A DNA stretch of 64,000 bases from Raphanus sativus (taxonomy: Eukaryota; Streptophyta; Magnoliopsida; Brassicales; Brassicaceae). Location of the stretch: contig NC_079518.1 of assembly GCF_000801105.2 (NCBI RefSeq), forward strand, positions 14,736,800-14,800,799. Reading direction: 5' to 3'. Shown here in pieces: positions 38,038 through 49,700 of this stretch (the stretch's first letter is position 1; each line of letters opens with the position of its first letter). The position numbers were made by a program, and so were the translations under genes. The notes below the pieces were generated by a model. That model had not been told where the DNA came from. It saw only the letters and a list, made by a program, of their open reading frames with translations, and searched no databases.

Positions 38038-38157
38038 TCTTCCAACGGTAACTTTTCGGACATGAATTATTTGGTTATCCATTTATTATAAGACACGTCT
38101 CCAAAAACATGACCCCAACGGTCGTCTTTCTTCTCGATCTTCACCCAAAATATAAAA
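38038..38157 (+). promoter_or_regulatory. Promoter of the 38229 gene: two MSA-like elements and a TATA box
   Basis: TCCAACGGTAA (38041-38051) and CCCAACGGTCG (38114-38124) each match the mitosis-specific activator consensus YCYAACGGYYA at all but one position. TATAAAA is at 38151-38157, 72 bases before the ATG. MSA elements are bound by three-repeat MYB proteins and give G2/M expression. The inference is from motif and spacing only. Confidence 0.5.
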
Positions 38158-38228
38158 GGGGACCCAATGATTCAAAGAAAAGCAAAAAAAAAAGATTAGA
38201 CAAAAAAAAACTAAGAAGCTAAGCAAAA

Positions 38229-38792
38229 ATGGCGAGAAGATGTCAAGAACAAGTAGAAGAAGAAGAAAAGGAGAACTTTCCTCTTATTACAACAAAAACA
38301 GTCGAATACTTACAACCAGTAATGCGCCGAGAGCTACTCCTCAAATTTCCAGACAACTCTGCTTTTGGATTCGACTACGCACAGAGCTCTCTCTGGTCTC
38401 CTCTCTTGCCTCTAAACTACGCAAGCCCTTCCGATCTTGACTCGGACACTTTCGTTTGTCGGAACCTTGAGCTAGGAGAGTTTCTAGAAAGCAAGAAGAA
38501 GATGAAGATCGCAATGAAAAAGAAGAAGAAGAAGAAGAAGATAGTGAAACTAGACGAGTCAGATTCTCCTAAACTTGGCTGCTTTGCTATTCCGACCAAA
38601 GTACATTACATACATATACCTTAGATGATATTCTTAGCTCTATTTTTATATAAAAATAAATCTATATTAATTGTGTTTATTGTTTAGGGATGGGACGGTT
38701 TGCTAAAGGTAGCTTCAAAACACTTCAAGGAATCGAAAAATAAGAGAGACCCAGTCGCTGATGTCAAGCTTCTCAACTTTTGCAAATGCTGA
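38229..38792 (+). CDS. Small unknown plant protein, two exons
   Basis: Exons 38229-38600 and 38688-38792 (GT-AG intron of 87 bases) give 158 aa. The N-terminus is MARRCQEQVEEEEKENFPL; the middle is S/L-rich (SSLWSPLLPLNYASPSDL) with CRNLELGEFL; a lysine run (KKKMKIAMKKKKKKKK) looks like a nuclear localisation signal; the C-terminus is GWDGLLKVASKHFKESKNKR followed by DPVADVKLLNFCKC. No known domain. The splice joins PTK to GWDG without a stop, which supports the model. The gene lies next to CYP97B3 in the syntenic block, and its promoter has MSA-like elements, so a cell-division role is possible but unproven. Confidence 0.7.
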
Positions 38793-39501
38793 AAGTTAAT
38801 ATGCATACCACTTCAATGTTAGTTCTATGTTGTTGTTGTTGGTTCTTTTGCTCATATGTTTCACAAGTCAACAATATTTGGATAATATGGGTTGATTTTA
38901 TTTGTTTTGTTTTTATTCGTTTTATCTGTTAGGTATGGTCTTCAACATGTAAACCATTGGAGTGTTTGATCATATACACAGTAATATATCACTGGCTGCT
39001 TTGCTTTAACTTTCTGCTGCATTTGTGTCACATAGAAACAAGTAGAGAGAGTTTTGCTATATTCACTTGACAGAATAAACAAAGCCTTAATAATGCCATT
39101 ACCTGTGGAAATTCTTGAATCAATTTTGTCATATGATTTTCTTTTTTTTGTCAAACAAGTCATATGATTTAAAAATCACTTTTAAGAAGGTAAAAAGAAT
39201 AACAAACGGCATTGCATTTATACAGGTTTGTGTTCAAATTTTCTTGTTGGGTTATGTAATGGGCCACAAGTGGGTCTGAAAAACTTGTGGTGAAAATTAA
39301 CAATAATCAATTACCGTAAAAATGAACACGTGACAGTCTAGTCACGCATAGTCTTTGGTAAATGCAATCCGTGTCGTCAGACATGCTTGCTGCTTTGTTG
39401 TGGTGGCCTATGTTCAGTGGTAGATAAGAATTTACCCTATAAAGAACAGAAAGTATGTTCTGTCTTCCTCAAAAGTTTACAACTTTCCGGTTCGTAAGAA
39501 G
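38793..39501. other. Intergenic and CYP97B3 promoter region
   Basis: No gene. A G-box CACGTG lies at 39327-39332, about 170 bases before the CYP97B3 start, and CTATAAAGAA at about 39438-39447 may be its TATA box. A micro-insertion is at 39128-39170. Confidence 0.5.
39128..39170 (-). repeat. Micro-insertion with 12-bp TSD
   Basis: GTCATATGATTT at 39128-39139 and 39159-39170. The minus strand between reads TTGTTTGAC, eight A, GA. Confidence 0.65.
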
Positions 39502-42500
39502 ATGGCAGCCATGTCTTTCCTTTCAGCTGCCCCTTCAAGCTCCTTCCATGGTGGTGGTCTTCATCTGGGCAGGAGCGATCCCTGCCTCTTCGGTTGCTAC
39601 GGCAATTCACGGAGACCTTCTCTTTCCATCAGGTGGGTTTAGTTATCGATTGATATGGTTAACTGTAGATGTCCCTGGATATAGCTAAAGTCGATAGCTT
39701 TATGGTGGATATGTGAAAAACAGAACCGGAGATGACACAAAGTAAGAGACTTGTGTTGTTAGTAATAATGGAGTTTGGTTTTTTTAGGTGCCAATCGACT
39801 AATACCAAGGAGCCAAAGACTAATAATAATATTCTGGACAATGCGAGCAACCTATTTACAAACCTGTTAAGCGGTGGAAGTTTGGGGTCAATGCCCACTG
39901 CTGAAGGAGCTGTCTCTGATTTGTTTGGAAAGCCTCTCTTCTTATCTCTCTACGACTGGTTCATTGAGGTATCATCTTAGTATGAGTTTACATACTTGAA
40001 GTTTATCTACTTTGTTTTGATTCTTTTTGATGTTCTTGATTCTGAAGCATGGAGGAGTGTATAAACTTGCGTTTGGTCCAAAAGCCTTTGTTGTCATCTC
40101 AGATCCGATTGTTGCAAGGCATGTCCTCAGAGAGAACGCCTTTTCTTATGACAAGGTAAATGGAGTCAGCCAGTTCGTTTTGTTTTCTTTTTGTGTACCA
40201 TCATCAAGTAACTTTCCTTTGTGTTTTGGTTTAGGGAGTTCTTGCTGAGATTTTAGAGCCCATCATGGGAAAAGGGTTGATACCTGCTGACCTCGATACC
40301 TGGAAGTTAAGAAGAAGAGGTAAGTAAATCTGTTTTTTTTTTTTTTGTTAATAATCTCTATATGTTTATGGCCATTGATGACCTCTGTGTTTGCAGCTAT
40401 AACTCCTGCGTTCCATGCATTGTATCTGGAGGCCATGGTCAAAGTATTCAGCGACTGTTCTGAGAAAATGATATCGAAATCTGAGAAACTCTTAAGGGAC
40501 AGCGGAGGGGACACGATTGAGTTGGATCTTGAAGCAGAGTTCTCGAGTTTGGCTCTTGATATTATAGGGCTTAGCGTCTTCAACTACGACTTTGGCTCTG
40601 TCACAAAAGAGTCCCCTGTCATTAAGGTTTTTTTATTTTTTTATTTTTGATTTCTTGAATTTGTCTATTAAGCAAGCTGTTGGTTCCTTCTTGATTGTGT
40701 CTGTTATACTACATTGCATTGCAGGCGGTTTATGGGACTCTTTTCGAGGCAGAGCATCGGTCTACTTTCTACTTTCCGTATTGGAACTTTCCTCCAGCCA
40801 GATGGATAGTTCCGAGGCAAAGAAAGTTCCAAAGCGATCTCAAGATTATAAACGAGTGCCTTGATGGACTCATTCAAAATGCAAAAGAGACAAGACAGGT
40901 GTTTCACCCCCCTCCCTCCTTTTCATATTATAAGATTTCTTCAAGAAAATTATTAATTTCTTTATTACATCCCTAATTAATGCATTGTTTTATTTGATTT
41001 TGTTAATTAATGAGATAAAAGAATATGGACAAAATGGGGAAATTATCAAACATTTGCATTTAAAATAAAAAAACTAATTGTATAAGGCACTTAAAATGGA
41101 ATGGAGTGAGTATTTTTTTGCTCTTTATTCTGCTGTTAGTTTCTTATTTTGTTATCTCTTTTTTTTTATCTCAGGAAACAGATGTAGAGAAGCTTCAGCA
41201 ACGTGACTACTCTAATCTCAAGGTTGTGCAACTGTACTAAAGAATCTCTTCTTTCTTTGAAAAGTCTTTTGATTTTTGTTTTCATTGGATCTCCCACAGG
41301 ATGCAAGTCTTTTACGGTTCTTGGTGGACATGCGGGGTGTTGATATTGATGACCGGCAGGCAAGATTATACTCTCTCCGTTTCATATTATTTGTCGTTCT
41401 AAGTCTTTGCACACAGATTAAGAAAATATTTAATTTTACATATTTCCAAAATAAAAATAATATTACCAATACACATCAACCAATATAAAAATAGAATAGA
41501 GAATATTTTCAATAAATTTTGTATTGAAAACCGAAAACGACACTTATTTTGAAACAAAAATTTTGCTCTAGAACGACATATAATTTGAAACGGAGGGAGT
41601 AATAACTTACTGTACAGCAATCTTTTCATCATCTTCTGCTTATGAATTTTTGGGTTCAACAGCTGAGAGATGACTTAATGACTATGCTAATTGCTGGTCA
41701 CGAGACAACCGCAGCTGTTCTTACTTGGGCTGTTTACCTTCTTGCACAAGTATGCACTTAAGTTTCTTATTCCCATTTTTTTTTCATGACTGTTTATTAA
41801 AAAGCAAGCTCACTGTACAGTTCTTTAGCATTCTGCTTCTAAACTCGCAGAGTCCTGCCAAAATTAGGAAAGCTCAAGCTGAGATTGATGCTGTGCTTGG
41901 TGAAAATGCACCTACCTATGAATCATTGAAGAAGCTTGAGTACGTAACTTAGCATCTTAGATCTTTTCTTTTGGTCTGTATTTCGATCATTGACTGCTTT
42001 GCTGAATGTTTATGCAGGTACATACGACTCATCGTTGTTGAATCCCTTCGTCTATATCCTCAGCCGCCTCTGCTCATCAGACGCACTCTTAAACCAGAAA
42101 CCTTGCCTGGTATGTATCAAGTTGTGTTCATTAGCAGACAATGATTACATACCTCGATGTCTCTCTACTGCTTGCGTATGCAGGAGGATACAAAGGTGAA
42201 AAGGAAGGTCATAAAGTTCCAAAAGGGACTGATATCTTCATTTCCGTAAGTGGTATCTTTCTATGTTCGTTTATGATTCTTTCAATGGAACCTGCTTTTG
42301 TTTATATTTTTACTGTCTTTTTTTAACATTCAGGTGTACAATCTCCATAGATCTCCATACTTTTGGGATAACCCACAAGAGTTTGAGCCTGAGAGGTTCT
42401 TAAGAACAAAGGAGAGCAACGGTATTGAAGGCTGGGCTGGGTTTGATCCATCTAGAAGCCCTGGTGCACTCTACCCCAACGAGGTGAAGAACAATCCAAA

Positions 42501-42801
42501 ACTTGCAAAATCCAGTCTTAGCTCTCTTTTGTTTTGTAACCAAGACTATTGTCTCCTTTGTGGGGTTGGTGAGTGAGAACAGATCATAGCAGACTTTGCA
42601 TTCTTACCATTTGGTGGAGGGCCAAGGAAATGCATTGGAGACCAGTTTGCACTAATGGAGTCCACCGTTGCACTAGCTATGTTGTTGCAGAAATTCGACG
42701 TGGAGCTGCGTGGACCGCCGGAATCTGTTGAGCTCGTGAGCGGCGCTACGATCCATGCCAAAAATGGGATGTGGTGTAAACTTAAGGGGAGGTCAAAATG
42801 A
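39502..42801 (+). CDS. CYP97B3: Cytochrome P450 CYP97B3 (carotenoid beta-ring hydroxylase type), 14 exons
   Basis: Exons: 39502-39632, 39788-39968, 40048-40155, 40235-40319, 40397-40626, 40725-40898, 41175-41222, 41300-41359, 41663-41749, 41851-41939, 42018-42109, 42184-42245, 42334-42483, 42583-42801. They join to 1716 nt, 571 aa, without a stop. The first ~45 residues ([19 protein letters not shown]) look like a plastid transit peptide. P450 motifs: AGHETT in helix I (350-355), ExxR in ESLR (406-409), PERF, and the haem loop [10 protein letters not shown] with Cys516. CYP97 enzymes hydroxylate carotenoid rings in chloroplasts; the B3 member has beta-ring activity in heterologous tests, minor in the plant. 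Stretches such as [20 protein letters not shown] are near-identical to the remembered Arabidopsis protein (At4g15110). Intron 8 has a GC donor and contains a MITE. The gene looks intact. Confidence 0.95.
41371..41599. mobile_element. Stowaway-like MITE in CYP97B3 intron 8
   Basis: The ends CTCTCTCCGTTTCA and TGAAACGGAGGGAG are inverted repeats, TA flanks both sides (41369-41370, 41600-41601), and the size is 229 bp. It begins only 11 bases after the end of exon 8, directly behind the GC splice donor. Confidence 0.85.
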
Positions 42802-43013
42802 AATGAGAGAAGCAGGAGAACCCAATTGTGTTTTGTGTTGGTGAAATAGTAAAAACTTGTAACTTACAAGAGCGGGAATCAGGATGCATTATTTTGATAC
42901 AATCCCATATTTAAATTGCAAATTCAAGATCAAAAGCAACCTTCTAACCCAAAGTCAAAACAGTTGATTAGAGGTTCATCAACGCTCCTCAGTACTTGAT
43001 GAAATAAGTTTTA

Positions 43014-43380
43014 GGGGGATGTATTCAACTGAGAGTTTCAGGTGATTTGTATTAAAATGACAAATCTACTGTTATTCAAACATGAATTTTAAAAACTCAT
43101 TTAAAATCCACTGTTATTGAACTTGACATTTCGTAAAATACTCTGAAATCCACTGTTATTGAAAATATTTTAAGTTATGGGATTTTAAAGTTTTGAGGTG
43201 ATTTTAGGGTGTTTAGGTAGAGTTTCTTAGTTAAAATAAATAAAACTCAAATCCCATTGTTTTAGGTGATATTCTAGAGTAGTTTAACAAAAATCACCTA
43301 AATCTCTGCAACTTATTAAAATCATTTAAAACTCCATTAAAAATCAAATCACATCAAATGCTAAATTGAATACATCCCCC
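43014..43380. mobile_element. PIF/Harbinger MITE with TTA duplication
   Basis: GGGGGATGTATTCAA at the left and TTGAATACATCCCCC at the right are perfect 15-bp inverted repeats, flanked by TTA on both sides (43011-43013 and 43381-43383). Length 367 bp, no coding sequence. It lies ~210 bases downstream of the CYP97B3 stop. Confidence 0.9.
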
Positions 43381-43543
43381 TTAGTCAAGTGGTCGGAATA
43401 CACAAAGACTTATAGATAGAACTGGAAAGAGGAAATAAAGGGAAATTGATAGCTTTTGTCAAAAGGAATGAAATTCATCAAAACGATGTCAATTTTAATA
43501 TTAAAAAGAATCAGTAATTCATTTCCAATTAAGCAAAAACTAA

Positions 43544-44199
43544 TCTATCTTATTAAAACAAAAACATACTATTGGACTTAACATTTATTTTGTAAGTTTT
43601 TAAATTAAATACACCTTTATACTTTATATACTTTATAGTTAAACTTACATTAAATCATTAATGTTTCTTTCTTTATACTACTATCTATGTTTCCAAACAA
43701 TATATTTATTTCTTTATACTACTATCAATGTTTCCAAACAATATTATTTTTATACTATTATCAATATTTCCAAACAATACAATAATTAATCTTAGTTATA
43801 TTATATCTATCATTTTCTTTTTAAAATTTTGTAGAAACATCATAATTTCATAAATTGTAAAATAATGAACTTTAAAATTTGGAGTATAAGATTACAAATT
43901 ATGAAATTATTACAATTTAAATCAAATTAGATTACATATCGGTCATCCAACAGTTCAATCGGTTAATCTCAGGTTTTAGTAATTTTTTTAATATGAATAT
44001 TTTAAAAACCTAAATTGAATTGTCATATCTCCGAATTAACCGGTATAATCACAATCGGGTTGAATTTAAAAACGCTGATTTAAATGCAAAAATATTTTAA
44101 ATACACACTTTTAAAAATTACCAAAATATTTGTTAAGTTATTAGTGAAAAATTTCATCGTAAGATATTCCGCGCTTCCAAAGCGCAGGTCAAGATCTAG
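43544..44199 (+). mobile_element. Short non-autonomous Helitron
   Basis: Starts A|TCTATCTTATTAAAACAAAA and ends with the hairpin CCGCGCTTCCAAAGCGC, ten bases later CTAG (44196-44199), then T. 656 bp, no gene. Confidence 0.85.
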
Positions 44200-45060
44200 T
44201 TATATTTATGACGGAATCTCGAGCTCGAGAAAATAAACAAGCAAAATATGATGGTAAAACATACACTCATACGTAAAGTAGCGGACACGGACTGAATATT
44301 ACCTATTGTTCAGTATTTGGAATTTGTTACGTACTCCACGATATCCTTATTCCGTACTCTACGGATATCTAACTTTTCCAAATGTTTTGCTTCGAGAAAA
44401 TATATAAATATTAAATTTTATGAATATACAAAAATTTATGGATATTATTTCAGAATCTTTACGAAGGGATATCTATTCTATTTTGTTCAATATAAGTAAA
44501 TTTAGAAAATTTATACACTTTTTAAAGACAAAATTGTTTATACAAATAAAAGATAAAGTAAAGATCAATGAAACTATTTATTTTATAAATTTCTAAAATT
44601 TCTAATATCTCTTATAAAACAAATCTTTTAGAAAAATATTAGCATTTATAAAGATTTTATATTCTTTTCTTAATACAATCTTTTATACGTATTTTATAAA
44701 TAAAATTATATGATAAATAATAATTATGTAATATTATACATTTAAAACTCTATTTAACTAGAGATATAAATCTATATGTATAAAAGTCGGAGTGAATCGG
44801 ATATCCGTCTCTAAATTTTTTAGTATCTATGATTTGCTTCATTTATAACGTGGATATTGGTTTTTAATATTTGTTTTGCTTCGAAGACTTAAGACTTACG
44901 GATATCCGGAATTTTCAGATTGAATATAATCTTAACGAATAACGAATCAAATTAAATTTAACAGATAAAATGTTTTACTTTTCACACAGAGATCCATTTA
45001 AGTTTAGAACAAAAAAAAGAAGAATATCCATTTAAGTAAACTTTGAGAAGGAAAAATCGA
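44200..45060. other. AT-rich intergenic DNA with GGATATCC motifs
   Basis: No gene. Irregular repeats containing GGATATC and TTTGCTTCGA occur from 44335 to 44915, perhaps a decayed element. A micro-insertion is at 44992-45037. Confidence 0.35.
44992..45037 (+). repeat. Micro-insertion with 12-bp TSD
   Basis: ATCCATTTAAGT at 44992-45003 and 45026-45037 surrounds TTAGAAC, eight A, GAAGAAT. Confidence 0.6.
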
Positions 45061-45720
45061 TCTATTCTATCAAAATAGAAGTCACGACTTATTTCATATA
45101 TGATTTTTTATGTTGGACCATCCCTGAAAAAATTACTTAATTGAATTTTTGAATACATATTTAAATATTTTAACTATTTTAAAAAAAATAGATATTTCTA
45201 TATTTTCTCTGAATTACATCTGAATAAAATCTTTTCATATCTTACAATATAAAGATATATGATATTTTCATTAAAGCAAATATTTTTAAATATTTAATTA
45301 CTTTCGTTTTTATTTGTAATATAAATGTATATTTCATTTCTGACTTAAAAAAAAACTTTTTAAATATTTAATAATGTTGTATTTATTAAAATACAAATTT
45401 ATATTTTATTTTTAATAAAATACTTTATCTATCAACTCTATTAAAATAAAAGTCACAAATTACTTCATGTGTGATTTTTTTAAGTTGTACAATCCCTTAG
45501 AAAATTACTTTATTGAATTTTTGAATACATATTTGAATTATTTTAATTATTCTGAAAAAAATCAAATAGATATTCCTATATTTTTTTCTGAATTACATCT
45601 GAATAAAATATTTTCATATCTTTTTTTTAGAATATAAATATATATGATATTTTTAATCAAAGCAAACATTTTAAAATATTTAATTACTTTCGTTTTTATT
45701 TATAATATAAAAAAGCTAGA
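45061..45720 (+). repeat. Tandem pair of Helitron-like 5' segments
   Basis: About 270 bases starting TCTATTCTATCAAAATAGAA (45061, after A) are repeated from about 45434 (CTCTATTAAAATAAAAGTCAC) with ~85-90% similarity by eye. TGAATTACATCTGAATAAAAT occurs in both, about 370 bases apart. The start resembles a Helitron 5' terminus. No 3' end was found. Confidence 0.6.
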
Positions 45721-45885
45721 AAAATATGGCGTTGTTTAGACAAAAGAAATAGATTTTTATTACATTATGTACAATATTTTTCAAAAAACATATAAATTAT
45801 TTCCTATTATTAAAAAGGGCCTTGTTTTTGTTTTTTGAACAAGACGATCCTGGATGAGTGTGATCTTATTGTATTTCCTGTGCAG

Positions 45886-46074
45886 GGTCAAATCGATTTC
45901 AGGCCTCCTCCCAGTTTCACTGACAGTTTACAGGTCTCAGCTCGCTGGGAAAAATCTCAAGTTGCTTTACATATTGACTGTGATTGATCTGTTTGTGTTT
46001 TAACAACTTTTTCCTCCCAGGACGAGCATTTGAGATCTGCCCAGTTGCCTGGTAGTTCATCAAGACAGCTATAG
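45886..46074 (+). pseudogene. FAR1: Last two exons of FAR1 (FAR-RED IMPAIRED RESPONSE 1), rest missing
   Basis: Exon 45886-45933 reads GQIDFRPPPSFTDSLQ and exon 46021-46074 reads DEHLRSAQLPGSSSRQL and stop, with TGTGCAG and TTCCTCCCAG acceptors and a GT donor between. This matches the C-terminus of the MULE-derived light-signalling transcription factor FAR1 as I remember it. Only AT-rich repeat DNA lies upstream of ~45820, so the DNA-binding FAR1 domain, MULE and SWIM regions are absent. It is a truncated remnant, or the end of a gene broken by rearrangement. The former 3' UTR is interrupted by the LTR element 46141-52073 and resumes at 52079. Confidence 0.8.
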
Positions 46075-46140
46075 TAACATGTCTAGATTATTTAGGAGAT
46101 TAAGTTTTAACTCTCGAAGCAATTTGGTAGAAGTTGCAAT

Positions 46141-46718
46141 TGTGAGGTTTGGTCAAGCCCATCGCACTTGTTCATCGGCTGGGCCGAGTTGCACAAGTTA
46201 CGCTAGACAACCTATGGGCCTAATCGATAAAGCTCATTAGGTTAAGTGCTGACAATACAAAGAAGAAGAGATCACGACAGAGATCTCTAAGCCAAGCTTC
46301 TGGGAGGCAGCAGCCTCAAGCATCCAAAGGAAGCTTCCATGGCGTCTCTTAGAGAGATAGAGTAAGCTAGAGATGATATTTTGTTCTAGTCTTAGTTCTT
46401 AGCCATGTACTTCTCTTGTAATCTCTTTATACTCTCTAGGATTTGCATACCCAGGAACAGAGAGAGTAATGATCTTGTAAACCACATCGGAGGTGTTTTC
46501 CGATACTTCATAGTGGATGTTGTGGATCCTGGATCCACCCCAGATGTAGTGTGCTGCGGCCGCGAACTGGATGAAAAATTCTTGAGTCATGAACAAGGAT
46601 TGAATCAATGGGAAAGATCAAAGGGACTAGGGGATTGTACAAATCCTACAACAAAGTTCTTGTTAGAGTTGTGATTGACTCTACAAGTGGTATCAGAAGA
46701 ACCACGAATTCCGCAACA
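46141..46718 (+). repeat. 5' LTR
   Basis: 578 bp, TG...CA ends, near-identical to the 3' LTR. Near its end, at about 46684, it contains AAGTGGTATCAGA, a copy of the primer-binding-site motif that also follows the LTR at 46718. Confidence 0.92.
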
Positions 46719-46720
46719 AG

Positions 46721-46732
46721 TGGTATCAGAGC
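46721..46732 (+). promoter_or_regulatory. Primer binding site (initiator Met-tRNA)
   Basis: TGGTATCAGAGC, complementary to the 3' end of plant initiator Met-tRNA, two bases after the 5' LTR. Confidence 0.85.
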
Positions 46733-49700
46733 ATAGGCTCATTGATTCATGGAGTCCACGTCTCTAGGAGGAGAGACATATGAAGTTGGTGGTCACGTGG
46801 TTTTACCTTAATCAGAGTAATACACCGAGATCAGATCAGGTGAAAGAGATTTGTCGGTTTACAAGAGAAGAAGGAAAACTGTTCGACGTTCTTCGCTGCA
46901 GTTGCACAAGTTGACGGAGGAAGTATTCACAAGTCAGTTGAATCAGTTGAGATGATTTCGAGTTTATGAAATCAGGAGTTCTCTACAGTTCTCCAGGGGT
47001 GCACGAATCTGCTACTATGTGAGAAGGGTTTCAGGCTACTCACAAGATGAGATGGTGGCAGGCTGTTAGCGTAAGAAACAGAGATTTTCAGAGCTGTCTT
47101 CGATCTGCAGTCACAAGGAGTGTGTGACAGTCACAAGGCGTGTGTGACTATATGCATTGGAGTTTCGGATTTCTTCATATTCTGCAAGTTATTGGAGTTG
47201 AGAGCATAGTGGAACACAAGGGATTTTCGCACTGGTTTTGTATGGGATTGTCTGAAGATTTAGTGAGGGATTTCACGGTATTCTTGGGTTATCTCTACAT
47301 GGTATATCAGTCGCAGGTGGTGTGCTAATCTATGGGGTTATTTCAGCTCGGTATCTCATGGAATTCTTGGTACTAGGGGACGCCATAGAACCTTGAATGA
47401 TATGAGTGTTTCATGGCTGTCCAGATGGTATTCTTTAGTCAGTGTGAAGGGTGTTGTAGAAAGGTTTGAAAGAGATCGACTCATGCGGGTTCGTCTATGG
47501 ATGATCATGAGAGTCTACAGTTGGGTAGAGGTTCAGAGAACAAGATACTACAAGGCTGTTATTTACAGAGGGAATGCAGTGTGGTTTTCTAAGCAGATAT
47601 GTGTTTGGCGTAACACATAGTTTTCTGCTGGAATGGATCTGCCAGAACGAGGAGTTACTTGTTCAAGGTAGTGTTCGGCTGAACAGGTGGCAGTATCAAA
47701 TCGAGATTGATTCAGGATGGAAACAAGTATGTTTCGGGTTTTTTCTGTATGGGATTCAGTAGTAGTTTGTTTTGGCTTCTCAGGCATATGAGGGGGAAAC
47801 AAATGGGTCTACAAGGTTTTACGGTTGCAGAGGTAATGATTTGTATGAGCAGAGGTTGAGCAGAGATTCTTTGTGTCGAAAGTCTTCTTAGCAGGTTGAG
47901 CTAAGCGGCGGGTTCTGTTGGCAACATCAGCGGTTCAGAGAGATGTTCAAGGAAAGGTGTTCAATCAGATTGTTACAAAGAAATTCTCAGGATAAGGAGT
48001 TAGTGTCTACATGCTGTTGAGGTTGGTTGAGGATTTTGAGTCAAAGGGCTTCTGGTGTGAGGCAGTGGCGATTCAGGTTCTGCAAGAGCTTCAAGTTAGC
48101 ATCGACATCAGCTAGAAATTCTGGAGAAGAAGAATCAGTAGATTTGTAGTCACAATCACATGATTATTTCAGGGGTGACGAACCAATGATGATGCTAAAG
48201 GATAGGGAGCATCAGAGAAGAAGCAGATGACGTTTGTATGTGGTAGACAAAGACAACGTCAGAGACAGAGGAAGAAACATTCACAGTGGAAGATCTTAAT
48301 GCACGTGATGGTTTCAGGTCTATGAAATCATGATGAGAGACTTGCAAGGGATGCAGCGGTTGTTTGCAAGAAAGGGAAGACTCGCGCAAGCTGCAACATA
48401 ACAGCTGCACAGGTTGGCGTGTTCGTGATCAGAGTGTTGGAGATTGATTTGAGTCGTCTGGGATGGAGGATATCTCAAGGGAATACAAACTCACATTAAG
48501 TCAAAGCTAGGCTTAAAGGAGAAGGAATCAAAGGTCATCAATCTCACAGGGACTGAAGGTTTTCAGAGATCACAAGGAATGCAGGATGTATTTGCGAAAG
48601 ATGATCAACGGATCTTGCAGCTGCAAAGGTTGGTTGTCGTGTGACAACAATGTGACGAAACAGGGGTGATTCTGTTTTGGGTCAGTACAAGTCAGGCTCG
48701 TGGGTGCATGAGAGGAAAGGTTTTCTGGCTGGTAAAAGAAAACCAGAGAAGTCACCAAGTCAGTGTGACAGGAATAGGTTGTACCTCCACGAAGAAGAAA
48801 CTAGAGTATGGGATAAGTGTGTAAAAGCCTACACAAGGGTATGTTGGAGCAAATGGCTATTTGTGGTAACAACATGCAGAAGCTTTAGTGAGGTCGTGTG
48901 AGTGACGGGAAAACCTAAAGATAAAAAGGTGATTCAAGGTTAGACTTGGCTTGAAGATTCTGGTCAAAGGCAGAGGAAAATGCGCAGGCGGAATCGGGTT
49001 GAACAGGTTGTTACGACAGGTTGTAATCCTGAGGATAAAGGGTATAAAACAACAGTCATCAACACTTGTTCAAGAAGCAGAAAGTCGCTACCACAGCTAG
49101 GAGAAGCGTGTGTGAGTTATACCTTAGAGGAATCGTCATGGATGTCTGAGTCGGCAATTCCAGATGAATAGACTCAGAGGAGAAGTAAAGGACGCCGGTT
49201 TTGGTGTCACGACCACAGTGGTCAAGGTGGAGCTCTCGGATAAGAATTGAAGCTCAAAGGCAAAAGGAGAAATTTGCAGACTTAACCAGGTCGGAACTTC
49301 GTGCTTGAACAAGTCAGGGTTCGAGTATAGTTACAGCTTGAGAAACTCGTCATGGGTTCGAGTTTGACACGACAGAAGCTGTAAAGGGAGTATCTCAGGA
49401 GCATCACAGGCATGGATGATGAGAGATATGTTCAAAGGCCGACAGAAACATTGAACAGTTGCAGAAACTTAGTTACAGAGACATGGTACTTCTAAAGGGT
49501 TATTTGATTCAGGTGGAGCCACTGAGATTATATAAGGATTGATGCATCAGGGGTATATATAATCTGATTCCAGGTGGAGTGAGTCACTGGTTTAGAAGAT
49601 GTCTTGATTGGTTCAGCTGAAAGGTAGAAGTTTCGGGTTAGCAACTTTGTCAGCTCAAGGGAGTAAGAGCTGAAGGGGAAATTTTATATCCATGATAAGG

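Noticed and set aside
46399..46608. Small frames within both LTRs (69 and 89 codons, on opposite strands)
   Set aside because: Identical in both LTRs, no known domain; they reflect the LTR sequence rather than a gene.
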